Below, piece by piece: positions 26,903 to 36,489 of a stretch of 64,000 nt of DNA (within the stretch, counting starts at the first letter, position 1; each line of letters starts with the position of its first letter). A model generated the notes under the pieces. That model did no database searches. It saw only the letters and a program-made list of their open reading frames with translations, and had not been told where the DNA came from. Source of the DNA: a bacterium (GTDB taxonomy: Bacteria > Planctomycetota > UBA1135 > UBA2386); the NCBI GenBank assembly GCA_030432695.1, contig JAUILN010000006.1:372001-436000 (forward strand), written 5' to 3'. The translations under genes were made by a program, and so were the position numbers.

Positions 26903-27829
26903 TCAGGACTCGAGGATCCGGAGGATCCGCGCGGTCGCCGCGTCCTTCTCGTAGTCCTCCAGGATGTTGTGGCCCGAGTTGGGGATCAGGATCTCCTGGT
27001 GGTCGATCGATGCGCGCTCCAGTTGCTCGAGCAATGCTCGGACGTCGACCGTCACGTCGTGCTCGCCGTGGAGGATCGTCAGCGTCTCGTAGCGGACCGC
27101 GGAGAGGTCGACCAGATCCTGGAGGTCGTACGAGGCGATGAGGCTGCTGGTGGGGAGGGCTTCGTAGTGGCAGCAGCGGGCGGCCGCTTCGGGGTCGAGG
27201 GTGTCCGTGGGCGCCGTCCGGCCCGGCCTGACGGGCTTGGAGAAGAAGGGGATGAGCCAGGGGAGGAGCGTGGCCAGGACGGGGGTCCTGAGCAGGGTCT
27301 TGTACTTGAGGTCTTCCGCGGACGGGATCAGGTTGGGGCCGGACAGCACGAGGTGCTTCACTCGCCGGTGCTGAGCGACATAGGCGGCCAGCGAGGCGCC
27401 GGTCGAGTGGCCGACGATGCTGACTTCCTCGGCCAGGGACTTCAGCAGGTCGTAGGCGAGGACCGCGTCCCGTAGCCAGTCGGTATGGCGTGTCTGGCTG
27501 AGCAGCTTGCAGTCGGCCAGGCCGAAGCCGGTGAGCATCGGTGCATGGTGCGGAATCCCGGCCTGGCGCAGGGCCTGCGTGAGCGTCGTGAACTCGTCGG
27601 TCGAGGCGGAATAGCCGTGCAGGAGCAGGACCGCGTGGGGCTGCTTCGAGGGGCCTGCGTGGAAGCGTGGGAGGGCCTCTTCGAACGTCCCGAGATCCTC
27701 GATCGGAGTGGACACCCGCAGACCGCGGCGCGTCTTCCGCGATCGGACGAACCGGATGAGGTGTCTGAGGCCGAGCGCGCCGAGCGACAGCGAGAAGACC
27801 ACCCGGACGGTGAGATCGAGCGGCGTCAT
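26903..27829 (-). CDS. Membrane-anchored alpha/beta hydrolase (lipase/esterase-like)
   Basis: 308 residues. One hydrophobic segment near residues 8-26 should anchor it to the membrane. The alpha/beta-hydrolase fold shows an oxyanion strand VLLLHGYSAS, nucleophile Ser142 in GHSTG, acid Asp258 in HGEHD and His287 in NSGHN. Carboxylesterases, monoacylglycerol lipases and lysophospholipases share this layout. Placed 94 bp downstream of psd on the same strand and facing the cdsA-pssA operon, it may deacylate or remodel the lipids made there. Substrate is inferred only from context. Confidence 0.85.
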   Translation of the reverse strand: MTPLDLTVRVVFSLSLGALGLRHLIRFVRSRKTRRGLRVSTPIEDLGTFEEALPRFHAGPSKQPHAVLLLHGYSASTDEFTTLTQALRQAGIPHHAPMLTGFGLADCKLLSQTRHTDWLRDAVLAYDLLKSLAEEVSIVGHSTGASLAAYVAQHRRVKHLVLSGPNLIPSAEDLKYKTLLRTPVLATLLPWLIPFFSKPVRPGRTAPTDTLDPEAAARCCHYEALPTSSLIASYDLQDLVDLSAVRYETLTILHGEHDVTVDVRALLEQLERASIDHQEILIPNSGHNILEDYEKDAATARILRILES

Positions 27830-27923
27830 ACAGCGGGCTTCCCGTGGGTGGCGCTCGGGACTGGTGCGGCGGTCCGCCGGTCGCTGGTCTGCTCGAGCGG
27901 GACCGGATCTCGCGAGAGGGGTC

Positions 27924-28838
27924 TCATCCTCGGGAGCGTCTGCGGAGGGATCCGATCCGGCTGCCGTACCGGACCCTGGTCTCGATGTGCTGCGCGGTGT
28001 GCGCGAGGATGTCCTCGTCGACGACCGCGGCGTCCTTGGTGAGCAGCAGGACGATGGTCGAGCCCGCTTCGAAGTAGCCCTTCTCCTCGCCCTTCTCGAA
28101 CCTGCCTCCGCCGCGTCGGTGCTGGACGATCTTGCCGATGATCATCGCTCCGACATCGATGTGCACGACGTCGCCGAAGCGTCTGGTCTTCAACAGGGTG
28201 ATCTCCCGGTAGTTCTTGGCGAAGACCGGGTAGCTCTGCTCCAGGACGAACGGCTGGACCGAGTGCAGGCGGCCGCCGGTCGAGGTGATCGCCGCGTGCT
28301 CGCCGTCGTCGATGTAGCAGAAGCGGTGGTAGTCGCCGGGGCCCAGCCGGAAGACGATGCACAGCCCGTCCTCGAAGCCGTCGATCGGCACCTTGCCGCC
28401 GACCAGTTCGTCGAGGGTGAAGGTCTTCCCCTTGATCGGCACGACGAGGTTCCGATCGATCCGATACGTGGTGACCTTGCTGTCCGCAGGCGCGATGAGG
28501 GCGTCTTCGTCCGGGTCGATGGGGCGCGCGCCCGGGGTGAGCTTGCGTGCGAAGAACTCGTTGAAGCTCTCGTAGTCGGCGAGCGGCTTCTCGAGCTCGT
28601 CGATCTGGACCCGATTCTGGGCCACGAACGACTCGATCATCCGCGTCGAGGACCTCCTGCGCAGGAAGAACCCGACGACCTTCGCGAACCATCGACGCGT
28701 GAACAGCAGGAAGTTCAGGACACGTCCCGGGGCATTCCGGTAGCCGTGGTAGCTGACTCCCGAATCGGCGAAGCGCTCCTGTTCCAGTTCGCCGGTCGCC
28801 CGGTCGAAGATCGTCGTCGTGTAATCGCTGGCTGCCAT
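27924..28838 (-). CDS. psd: Phosphatidylserine decarboxylase proenzyme
   Basis: 304 residues. Decarboxylates phosphatidylserine to phosphatidylethanolamine with a self-made pyruvoyl group. Family marks are FNEFFARKLTPGARPID, LIAPADSKV, LGPGDYHRFCYIDDG with the conserved His171, VGAMIIGKIV, and the cleavage motif AGST, where backbone cleavage before Ser260 would create the pyruvoyl alpha chain. The motif normally reads LGST or a close variant. The protein lacks an obvious signal peptide and fits the plant/bacterial type of about 300 residues. Divergent from the membrane-protein gene at 28989 across 150 bp. It supplies the last head-group step of the adjacent phospholipid pathway. Confidence 0.93.
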   Translation of the reverse strand: MAASDYTTTIFDRATGELEQERFADSGVSYHGYRNAPGRVLNFLLFTRRWFAKVVGFFLRRRSSTRMIESFVAQNRVQIDELEKPLADYESFNEFFARKLTPGARPIDPDEDALIAPADSKVTTYRIDRNLVVPIKGKTFTLDELVGGKVPIDGFEDGLCIVFRLGPGDYHRFCYIDDGEHAAITSTGGRLHSVQPFVLEQSYPVFAKNYREITLLKTRRFGDVVHIDVGAMIIGKIVQHRRGGGRFEKGEEKGYFEAGSTIVLLLTKDAAVVDEDILAHTAQHIETRVRYGSRIGSLRRRSRG

Positions 28839-28988
28839 GCGGGGCCCGGTGACCCGACTTTATGGTGGTGTCGTGTCAGGTCCCGAAGGAATGTGTCGCG
28901 ATCTCGACCCCGTCGGCGCCCCCTCCTTCGGGCGTTCTCCAGGTCTCCGCCGCGTCCCGGGTGTTCAGTTCGAGTGGCGGCGTTTCGC

Positions 28989-29378
28989 ATGAGCAAGAAC
29001 GAGCGGACACTCGAGCGCGTCTTCCCGTACATCGTCCTCGCGTTCTGCCTCTACGGCGGATGGGCGTTCTACGTCAACTGGTCTTCGGGAGTCCTCCAGG
29101 CCAGCTGCTCTGCGGTGGCCCAAGGTCTCTACAGCGGGATCAACACCTACATCTACGCGCGCATCATCGAGTTCGCGTACCACAGGATCGCGCATCCGCT
29201 GCTGAAGTGGCTCGTGCCCGCGCTGCTTCCGAACCTGCTCTTCCTGTCGATCCTGTCCGTCGTGCACTGGTCGGTCGGAACGGAGGAGATCGGCATGACC
29301 ATCCTGCCCTCGGCCGTGATCGGGACGATCTACACCGCCCTGTACACGACGCAGCTCCATCGGAGGGGTGGGGCGTGA
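28989..29378 (+). CDS. Small membrane protein of unknown function
   Basis: 129 residues with three to four predicted membrane helices (VFPYIVLAFCLYGGWAFYV; ASCSAVAQGLYSGINTYIY; LVPALLPNLLFLSILSVVH; PSAVIGTIYTALYT). ATG 28989 is the first start after the psd promoter region; the longer open frame upstream is a shadow of psd. Its stop overlaps the GTG of the phosphodiesterase gene (GTGA), so the two are translated together. I recognise no family. Context suggests a membrane partner or a transporter-like helper in lipid handling. Confidence 0.7.
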   Translation: MSKNERTLERVFPYIVLAFCLYGGWAFYVNWSSGVLQASCSAVAQGLYSGINTYIYARIIEFAYHRIAHPLLKWLVPALLPNLLFLSILSVVHWSVGTEEIGMTILPSAVIGTIYTALYTTQLHRRGGA

Positions 29379-30448
29379 GCGGTGTCGTGGCGGTTCTCGC
29401 GGCAGCTCTCGTGCTCGCGTGGATCGTGTTCTTCGTCCTTCCCTACCGGCCCGGGCCGGTCGAGGACGTGTCCGACCACATCTCCGCATCCGGTCCTGCG
29501 CCGTCGCAGATCCCGGGGTCGCTGCGCGTGATGACGTGGAACATCCAGTTCGCGGCCGGGAACCGGAACAACAACTTCCGGATCACCGGGGGGCGTGACC
29601 CCTGGCCCGAGCGCGAGACCGTGACGGCGTGCCTGTCCGAAGTGGCTGCGGTGATCCGTCGCTGCTCGCCGGATGTGGTCTTGTTGCAGGAGGTCGACCT
29701 CGGAGCGCGGCGCACGCACCGGATCGATCAGCTCCAGCACCTGCGGTCGTTGCTGGGCGACGAGTACGCGTTCAGCAGCTACTGCTACTACTGGAAGAAC
29801 CTGTTCTGTCCCCACCCCTTGATCATGGGGAGCACGGCGATGGGGCTGGTGACCCTGAGCAAGTACCCGGTGACCCGTGCGACGCGCTACGCGCTCGGGA
29901 ACCTGGCGGATCAGGGGCTCATGCGGAAGGTGTTCGGCATCAAGCGGGCCATCCTCAGCTGTGAGATCGAGGTCGGCGATCGCTCACTGCAGGTCTGCAA
30001 TACCCACTTCGACGCCTTCCCGCACAGATACCACGTTCCGACCATGGTCCATCAGCGAGACATGGTGGCCAGGCTCCTCGAAGAGCGGCGGTCGGAACGT
30101 CTCACGCTCGTTGCCGGGGACTTCAACCTGTTGCCGTGCACCGAGCACTACGCCCATCTGCTCGAGGAGGACGAGCCGTACTACCGTCCCGACCACACCG
30201 AGATGACGGAGCTGTACGAGCGGTTCTCCGGCGTGCCGACGCTGGAGGACCTGCGGTCCGAGGCGTACCAGGAGTTCTTCACCCACACCTGCCTGTTCCG
30301 CGAGCCCAAGGTCGCGGACAAGACCACGGACTACATCTTCACGAACCGTGAGGGCAGTCTCCGGAGCTACCGGGTGGTCCAGGAGGGCACGGTCCACATC
30401 TCGGATCACTTCCCGCTGATCGCGGAAGTCGATCTGGGGCGGCAGTAG
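29375..30448 (+). CDS. Membrane-anchored endonuclease/exonuclease/phosphatase (EEP) family phosphodiesterase
   Basis: 357 residues from GTG 29375, which has GGAGGGGTGGG directly upstream and overlaps the preceding stop. An N-terminal membrane anchor (VVAVLAAALVLAWIVFFVL) precedes the EEP domain. Catalytic marks are Asn56 in TWNIQ, Glu106 in LLQEVD, a GDFNLLP strand and the C-terminal ISDHFPLIAE. EEP enzymes cleave phosphodiester bonds in nucleic acids, phosphoinositides or sphingomyelin. The anchor and the lipid-gene surroundings favour a lipid phosphodiesterase such as a sphingomyelinase- or phospholipase-C-like enzyme over a nuclease. Convergent with the next gene, with 3 bp between. Confidence 0.85.
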   Translation: MSGVVAVLAAALVLAWIVFFVLPYRPGPVEDVSDHISASGPAPSQIPGSLRVMTWNIQFAAGNRNNNFRITGGRDPWPERETVTACLSEVAAVIRRCSPDVVLLQEVDLGARRTHRIDQLQHLRSLLGDEYAFSSYCYYWKNLFCPHPLIMGSTAMGLVTLSKYPVTRATRYALGNLADQGLMRKVFGIKRAILSCEIEVGDRSLQVCNTHFDAFPHRYHVPTMVHQRDMVARLLEERRSERLTLVAGDFNLLPCTEHYAHLLEEDEPYYRPDHTEMTELYERFSGVPTLEDLRSEAYQEFFTHTCLFREPKVADKTTDYIFTNREGSLRSYRVVQEGTVHISDHFPLIAEVDLGRQ

Positions 30449-30451
30449 CCG

Positions 30452-31657
30452 TCAGCGCCGCGTCTCCTGCAAGGCCCAGGCATACTCCCGCGCGATCGGC
30501 GCCGGAGTGTCGGGCTGCAGTTCGACCCAGGCGCGGGTCGGCCAGTGGGGATCGCGGAGCAGCTCGCGACCGAGCAGCACGATGTCGGCGCGGCCGTCGG
30601 CGATGATCGCGTTCGCCTGGGCGGGTTCGGTGATCAGGCCCACGGCGCCCGTGGCGATGCCGGCTTCCTTGCGGATGCCGGCGGCGAACGGAACCTGGTA
30701 GTCGGGGCCGACGGGGATGGGGGCGTTGCCCGACGCGCCGCCGGTCGAGCAGTCGATCAGGTCGACGCCCTCCTCCTTGACGAGCTTCGCGGCGCGGATG
30801 GAGTCCTCCAGGGTCCAGCCGTCCTCGACCCAGTCCGTCGCGGAGAACCGCACGAACAGCGGGGTGTCCTCGGGGATGGCGGCGCGCACCGCGCGAACGG
30901 TCTCGAGCAGGAACCGCACCCGGTTCTCGAACGAGCCACCGTAGTCGTCGGTGCGCTCGTTCATCAGCGGCGTGAGGAAGGCGTGGCCGAGATAGCCGTG
31001 GGCGAAGTGGAGCTCGATCACCTGGAAGCCGGCGGCGATCGAGCGCTTCGCCGCGTCGGCGAATGCACGGACCGTGGCGCGGATCTCGTCGATGGTCAGC
31101 TCGCGGGGCATCGGGCCGCCGGAGCGGTAGCGCATGGCGGTCGGACCGACGGGCACCCAGCCGCCCTCTTCGGGGGGCACGTACTGATTGCGCTTGGGGT
31201 GGAACGGCCGGTGGCGCGATCCCTTCAGCCCGGAGTGGGCCAGCTGGATCCCCGGCACCGCGCCGTAGGCGGACACGAAGTCGGTCACCTTACGGAGGGC
31301 CGGGATGTGTTCGTCCTTCCAGATCCCGAGGCAGTTGGGCGTGATGCGGCCTTCGGGCGTGATGCCGGTGGCCTCCGCGATCAACAGTCCCGCGCCGCCC
31401 ACTGCGCGGGCGGCATGGTGCGCGAAGTGCCATTCGTTCGCGAAGCCGTCCTCGCTGGAATACATGCACATCGGCGACATCGCGATCCGATTGCGCAGCG
31501 TCACGCCGCGGATCTCGAGGGGCGAGAAGAGGTGGGCCTCTCCCGTCACGCGGATTCCGCTTCTCGCTGGAGCGGTGAGTTCCCCGGCGGTGGAGGTCCT
31601 GGTGGTGGCCGCGAAGCCGGCGGCGAGCGCGGATCGGCAGAAGAGTCGTCGGTCCAT
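30452..31657 (-). CDS. Old yellow enzyme family oxidoreductase with Tat-type signal
   Basis: 401 residues from ATG 31657. The N-terminus MDRRLFCRSALAAGFAA has twin arginines before a hydrophobic stretch, which suggests folded export by Tat. The FMN TIM-barrel is of the YqjM/NamA class: Cys64 and Tyr66 in MSPMCMYSS, His217 and His220 in LHFAHGYLGH, and LTPLMNERTDDYGG. Such enzymes reduce activated C=C bonds with NAD(P)H. NamA-type enzymes are usually cytoplasmic, so export would be unusual and would raise the question of the electron donor. The longer frame upstream of 31657 is not coding-like. Not evidently linked to the neighbours. Confidence 0.9.
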   Translation of the reverse strand: MDRRLFCRSALAAGFAATTRTSTAGELTAPARSGIRVTGEAHLFSPLEIRGVTLRNRIAMSPMCMYSSEDGFANEWHFAHHAARAVGGAGLLIAEATGITPEGRITPNCLGIWKDEHIPALRKVTDFVSAYGAVPGIQLAHSGLKGSRHRPFHPKRNQYVPPEEGGWVPVGPTAMRYRSGGPMPRELTIDEIRATVRAFADAAKRSIAAGFQVIELHFAHGYLGHAFLTPLMNERTDDYGGSFENRVRFLLETVRAVRAAIPEDTPLFVRFSATDWVEDGWTLEDSIRAAKLVKEEGVDLIDCSTGGASGNAPIPVGPDYQVPFAAGIRKEAGIATGAVGLITEPAQANAIIADGRADIVLLGRELLRDPHWPTRAWVELQPDTPAPIAREYAWALQETRR

Positions 31658-32058
31658 GGCGTAGGTGTCGTGACGCGTGCCGGCGTGGCTGCCGGGTGCC
31701 GGAGGAGAGTAGGCCGCCAGGGGAGGTAGACGAGACCGAGTCGGTGGCGGTGCGTGGCTCAGCGCGTGCACGCCGGCCCTTCCCGACCGAAGCTTCCCGA
31801 TGCCGGAAGGGCGGTGCAGCCGCTGCGTCGCGTGGGAGCCCGAACCGATGGGAGCCCTCGGAAGGAGGATTCATGGATTCCGGTTGGCTGCTGGCTCGAG
31901 ACGGCTCTCTCGACTTCGCGCGGCCGACGCGGCATCTCCGACCCCGAGCCGCACCGGGGGCGGAGCGCGCCCCGATGGCGACGAAATCCGACCGGTGACC
32001 ACGCTGCGGCACGATCGCCCGGGTTTCCGGAGGGGGCCGCGCTATCCTCCTCGCCCCG
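31658..32058. other. Divergent intergenic region, 401 bp
   Basis: Lies between the old yellow enzyme gene (minus) and the ABC-F gene (plus). It contains one short open frame with a very good ribosome site (separate entry). I see no clear promoter boxes, hairpin or RNA gene in the rest. Confidence 0.45.
31873..31998 (+). CDS. Possible 41-residue leader peptide upstream of the ABC-F gene
   Basis: ATG 31873 has AAGGAGGA at 31862-31869, the best ribosome site in the area, whereas the ABC-F gene itself has none. The frame encodes MDSGWLLARDGSLDF.. and stops at 31998, 60 bp before the ABC-F start. The peptide is Arg/Ala/Pro-rich with no domain. Some ribosome-associated ABC-F genes are controlled by short upstream peptides, so a regulatory role is possible. 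It could also be a chance frame in GC-rich DNA. Confidence 0.3.
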   Translation: MDSGWLLARDGSLDFARPTRHLRPRAAPGAERAPMATKSDR

Positions 32059-33519
<1,461 letters not shown>

Positions 33520-33690
33520 GAGGGCACCATGCTGTTCGTCAGCCACGACCGGACGTTCCTGCGCGGGTTGGCGACGAAGGTGCTCGACGTGAGCCCGTGC
33601 GTGGAGGGCGGTCGGCCGGCGGCGTATCCCGGCAGCTACGTGGAGTGGGTGGAGAAGTCGGGGATGGAGGCGCCGGGCGTGCACCGGTGA
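33520..33690 (+). pseudogene. In-frame C-terminal remainder of the ABC-F protein
   Basis: Continues the ABC-F frame past the TAG and ends at TGA 33688-33690. It carries the H-switch (LFVSHDRTFL) and the tail YPGSYVEWVEKSG that close cassette 2 in relatives. With the stop read through, the full protein would be 543 residues. Its TGA overlaps the ATG of the HipS-like gene. Confidence 0.75.
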
Positions 33691-34067
33691 TGGGCGTGCG
33701 ACGCAGCGGGGAGGTGTGTCTCCGGAGTGTCCGTTGCGGCGTGCTCGAGGAACTCGACGACGGCGGCACGCGGTTCACCTATCTCCAGCGCTGGCTCGAT
33801 TCGCCCGCGGCTCGCCCGGTGTCGCTGACGATGCCGCTGCGCGGCCAGCCCTACGAGGCGCGCGGCCTCCTGCCGTTCTTCACGAACCTGCTGCCCGAGG
33901 GCTGGCTGCTCGACGTCTCCCTCGCCCGGCTCGAGATCGCCCGCGACGACACCTTCGGTCTGCTGCTCGCCACCTGCGGCGACTGCATGGGGGAGGTGGA
34001 GGTCGTGCCGATCGATGGGGTGCCTGGCGACGACTCGGTGACCGAAGATGGCGGGGAGCGCTCGTGA
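33690..34067 (+). CDS. HipA N-terminal domain protein (HipS-like)
   Basis: 125 residues. The sequence matches the N-terminal subdomain of HipA kinases (YLQRWLDSPAARPVSLTMPL, ARGLLPFFTNLLPEGWLL, DDTFGLLLATCGDCMGEVEV). In three-part HipBST toxin-antitoxin systems this subdomain is a separate protein, HipS, that restrains the HipT kinase. The ATG overlaps the ABC-F stop, and the stop overlaps the GTG of the kinase gene (GTGA). No HipB-type helix-turn-helix gene is found on either side. Confidence 0.82.
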   Translation: MGVRRSGEVCLRSVRCGVLEELDDGGTRFTYLQRWLDSPAARPVSLTMPLRGQPYEARGLLPFFTNLLPEGWLLDVSLARLEIARDDTFGLLLATCGDCMGEVEVVPIDGVPGDDSVTEDGGERS

Positions 34068-34981
34068 GAATCTGCCTCTCGTGTGGCAAGCCCGCTGGGA
34101 CCGCCCCGAGCTATCATCCTGAGTGCCTCGCGGCACTCTTCGAGACCGAACGCCTCCCGGTCGTCGACATCGATCTCGCGGAGCTGGATCAGCTCGCGCT
34201 CGCGACGGTGGGGCGCGCTGCCTTGCCGGGGGCGCAGCCCAAGCTGAGCGCCGACCTGGATGTCGAGCGCTGCACGCTGCAGGTCGCAGCTGGCGGCGGG
34301 CACTACCTGCTGAAGCCGCAGGCCGGGACCTTCCCTCACCTCCCGGAGAACGAGTGGCTCACCCAACGACTCGCCGCGCAGGTGGGCCTCGAGATCTCAC
34401 CCTGTGCGCTGGTTTCGCTGCGTGACGGTTCCCTGGCCTACGTCGTGCGCCGCTTCGACCGGCCAGTCGGTGGGGGCAAGCTCGCGATGGAGGACTTCTG
34501 CCAGCTGGCCGAGCTGCCGCCCGGATCCAAGTACGACGGCACCGCCGAGCGCTGCGGCAAGTTGCTCCGGCGCCACGCCAGCGAGCCGCTCGTGGAGCTG
34601 CTGAAGCTGTTCCGCCAGTTCGTGTTCAACTGGTGGGTCGGCAACGGCGATCTGCACCTGAAGAACCTCGCGTTGCTGCGCCGCCCGGATGGCCGCATCG
34701 CGCTGTCGCCCGCTTTCGACCAACTCAACACGCGGTTGGTCCTGCCCGACGACCCGCTGGCCATGCCGATCGACGGCAAGCGCGACAACCTGGGACCGGG
34801 ATCGTGGGCGCGGCTGGCGCAGAACTTCGGGATCGGTCCGAAGGCGGCGACGCGCGTGCTGCGCGAGGTCGCGGCGGCATTGCCGGGTGCCTTGCGCCTC
34901 GTGGACGCCGCGCCGCTGCCCGCGGAGCTGCGCGAGGCGTATGCGGCGCTGCTGCGGGAGCGGGCGCCGGTGGGAGGCTGA
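34064..34981 (+). CDS. HipA-like serine/threonine kinase (HipT-like)
   Basis: 305 residues from GTG 34064. It begins with a small Cys/His cluster (C4-x2-C7, H18-x2-C21) seen in many short HipA-type kinases. The glycine-rich loop reads ALPG56AQPK60. The catalytic segment has Asp196 and Asn201 in GNGDLHLKN, and Asp219 in SPAFDQLNT is the metal-binding counterpart. HipA/HipT toxins phosphorylate aminoacyl-tRNA synthetases and stop growth. In HipA and HipT the loop carries regulatory serines just before the GxQ motif; here those positions are Ala and Leu, so autophosphorylation may be lost. Forms a two-gene unit with the HipS-like gene. The target is unknown. Confidence 0.85.
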   Translation: MRICLSCGKPAGTAPSYHPECLAALFETERLPVVDIDLAELDQLALATVGRAALPGAQPKLSADLDVERCTLQVAAGGGHYLLKPQAGTFPHLPENEWLTQRLAAQVGLEISPCALVSLRDGSLAYVVRRFDRPVGGGKLAMEDFCQLAELPPGSKYDGTAERCGKLLRRHASEPLVELLKLFRQFVFNWWVGNGDLHLKNLALLRRPDGRIALSPAFDQLNTRLVLPDDPLAMPIDGKRDNLGPGSWARLAQNFGIGPKAATRVLREVAAALPGALRLVDAAPLPAELREAYAALLRERAPVGG

Positions 34982-35141
34982 TCGCTACCGGTTCGACGGG
35001 TGACCCCCGCGATCGCATGGGAACTGCCCCCTGCTCCACGCGAGCCCGGTCATCCCCGGAGTTCCCGAGTCGCAGCAGCCGCCCGGTCTCCAGCCCGGTG
35101 ACGGGTGCTGCGGTGCGGTCCCGTCGGTTCGGGCCCTCGCG

Positions 35142-36404
35142 TCACACCAAGGCCCGCAGCGGCGCCGCGGCGAGGCCATCGCCGAACGGCAGCACCTCGT
35201 CGCCGAGGTAGAAAAGCACGCCGACACAGCGTGGTCCGGCGAGTTCACGGAGTTCACGCAGGCCCCTGAAGTCCGAACTGGTCACCGAACGATTGCTCTT
35301 GATCTCGATCCCGAGCATCGCGCTGCCGCGCTCCAGGACGAAGTCGACTTCCCGACCCCCGTGGCTGCGATAGAACGAGAGTTCGATGCCCGACGTGATC
35401 GCGCAGAGCTTGCGCAGCTCGGCGAGGACCCAGGTCTCGAGCAACGCGCCGATCGCGGGATGGCCGGCGAGTTCCTCCGGCTTGCGGATCCCCGCGAAGT
35501 GGGTCGCCAGGCCCGAGTCGCGCAGGAAGATCTTCGGGCTCTTGACGAGTCGCTTCGCCGTGCTGGTGTGCCAGGGCTGCAGGCGGTGGATCTGGAACGT
35601 GACCTCCAACAGCTCCAGGTAGCGTGCCGCGGTGCGTTGGTCGATCGCTGCGTCGGTGGCGAGGTTGCGCAGGTTGAGCAGGTTGGCGGTGCGCAGCGCG
35701 ACCAACCGCAGGAACCGGCCGAAGGCGACCATGTCGGGTAGTCGGGTCAGATTGCGGACGTCACGCTCGACGTAGGCCGTGACGTAGGACGCGAACCAAC
35801 GGTCCGTGAAGCGGGCGCTCGCCCGCAACGCGACGTCCGGGAAGCCACCGAAGAACAGCCGTCGCTCGACGGTCTCCCGCGTGAGATCGGCATCTCCCTC
35901 GCGCGTCGCGGCGCGCAGCCGCTGGATCAGCTCGTCCTTCGCATCCTGTGCGAGCAGTCCATCGAGCAGTCCGGTCCGCGCGTCCCGACCGTCCAACTCG
36001 GCGAGGCTCAAGCCCTCGAGCGGGATGACGTCGACGCGTCCGGCGAGACTCTCCCCGACCTCGGGGCGGCTCAGGACGTTTGCCGAGCCGGTGAGCAGGA
36101 AACGCCCCGGCTCGCGGCGCAGATCGATGCTGCGCTTCAGCGCGCGCATCAGGTCGGGCACGCGCTGGATCTCGTCGATCGCCACGCCGTCGCCTGACTC
36201 CTCGACGAATCGCTCGGGATCGCTGCGGGCGGCCTCGAGCACTGCGAGTTCATCGAGCGTCACGTAGCCGCCCGTCAGACGGCCCTCCGCGACCATCTGC
36301 TGGGCCAGAGTCGACTTGCCGACCTGTCTGGCGCCGAGCAGCAGAACTGCCGGGAACTCGGTGAGCGAATGCGCGACGACGTCCGCCAGGTGCCTCCTCA
36401 GCAT
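35142..36404 (-). CDS. AAA ATPase with DUF4143 C-terminal domain
   Basis: 420 residues. The N-terminal ATPase (AAA_14 type) has Walker A GARQVGKST (residues 24-32), Walker B GVAIDEIQ and sensor LLTGSAN. The C-terminal DUF4143 domain includes FFGGFPDVAL, a helical region (NLTRLPDM..) and a nuclease-like strand pattern (GREVDFVLERG..LGIEIKSN) with D-x-E-x-K spacing as in PD-(D/E)XK folds. Function in this family is poorly known; copies are often patchily distributed and mobile. ATG 36404 is preceded by an unusually AT-rich segment with a 16-bp palindrome. No partner gene is evident. Confidence 0.88.
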   Translation of the reverse strand: MLRRHLADVVAHSLTEFPAVLLLGARQVGKSTLAQQMVAEGRLTGGYVTLDELAVLEAARSDPERFVEESGDGVAIDEIQRVPDLMRALKRSIDLRREPGRFLLTGSANVLSRPEVGESLAGRVDVIPLEGLSLAELDGRDARTGLLDGLLAQDAKDELIQRLRAATREGDADLTRETVERRLFFGGFPDVALRASARFTDRWFASYVTAYVERDVRNLTRLPDMVAFGRFLRLVALRTANLLNLRNLATDAAIDQRTAARYLELLEVTFQIHRLQPWHTSTAKRLVKSPKIFLRDSGLATHFAGIRKPEELAGHPAIGALLETWVLAELRKLCAITSGIELSFYRSHGGREVDFVLERGSAMLGIEIKSNRSVTSSDFRGLRELRELAGPRCVGVLFYLGDEVLPFGDGLAAAPLRALV

Positions 36405-36415
36405 GTCAGAAAAGT

Positions 36416-36431
36416 TAGCATGTCAATGCTA
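36416..36431. promoter_or_regulatory. Palindrome TAGCAT-GTCA-ATGCTA, candidate operator
   Basis: A perfect inverted repeat with 6-bp arms and a 4-nt spacer, 11 bp upstream of the AAA-ATPase ATG at 36404. It sits in the most AT-rich stretch of this part of the window (about 36406-36442). Reading toward the gene it contains TTGACA, and AAAATATAG lies just upstream. Position and symmetry suit a repressor dimer site. Confidence 0.5.
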
Positions 36432-36489
36432 TATTTTCATGCATGGTGAGAGGCTTTGGCCGACCACGGGCAGCGGCCCTCGGCGTGTT

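Noticed and set aside
33520..33690. TAG 33519 as a recoded codon (pyrrolysine or programmed readthrough)
   Set aside because: No recoding element is visible, and ordinary genes here also end in TAG (30446-30448 and 54666-54668). Mutation or error is simpler.
34982..35141. Possible long hairpin between the HipT-like and AAA-ATPase genes
   Set aside because: GCAGCA/TGCTGC and CCCG/CGGG arms exist but with unequal bulges; not convincing.
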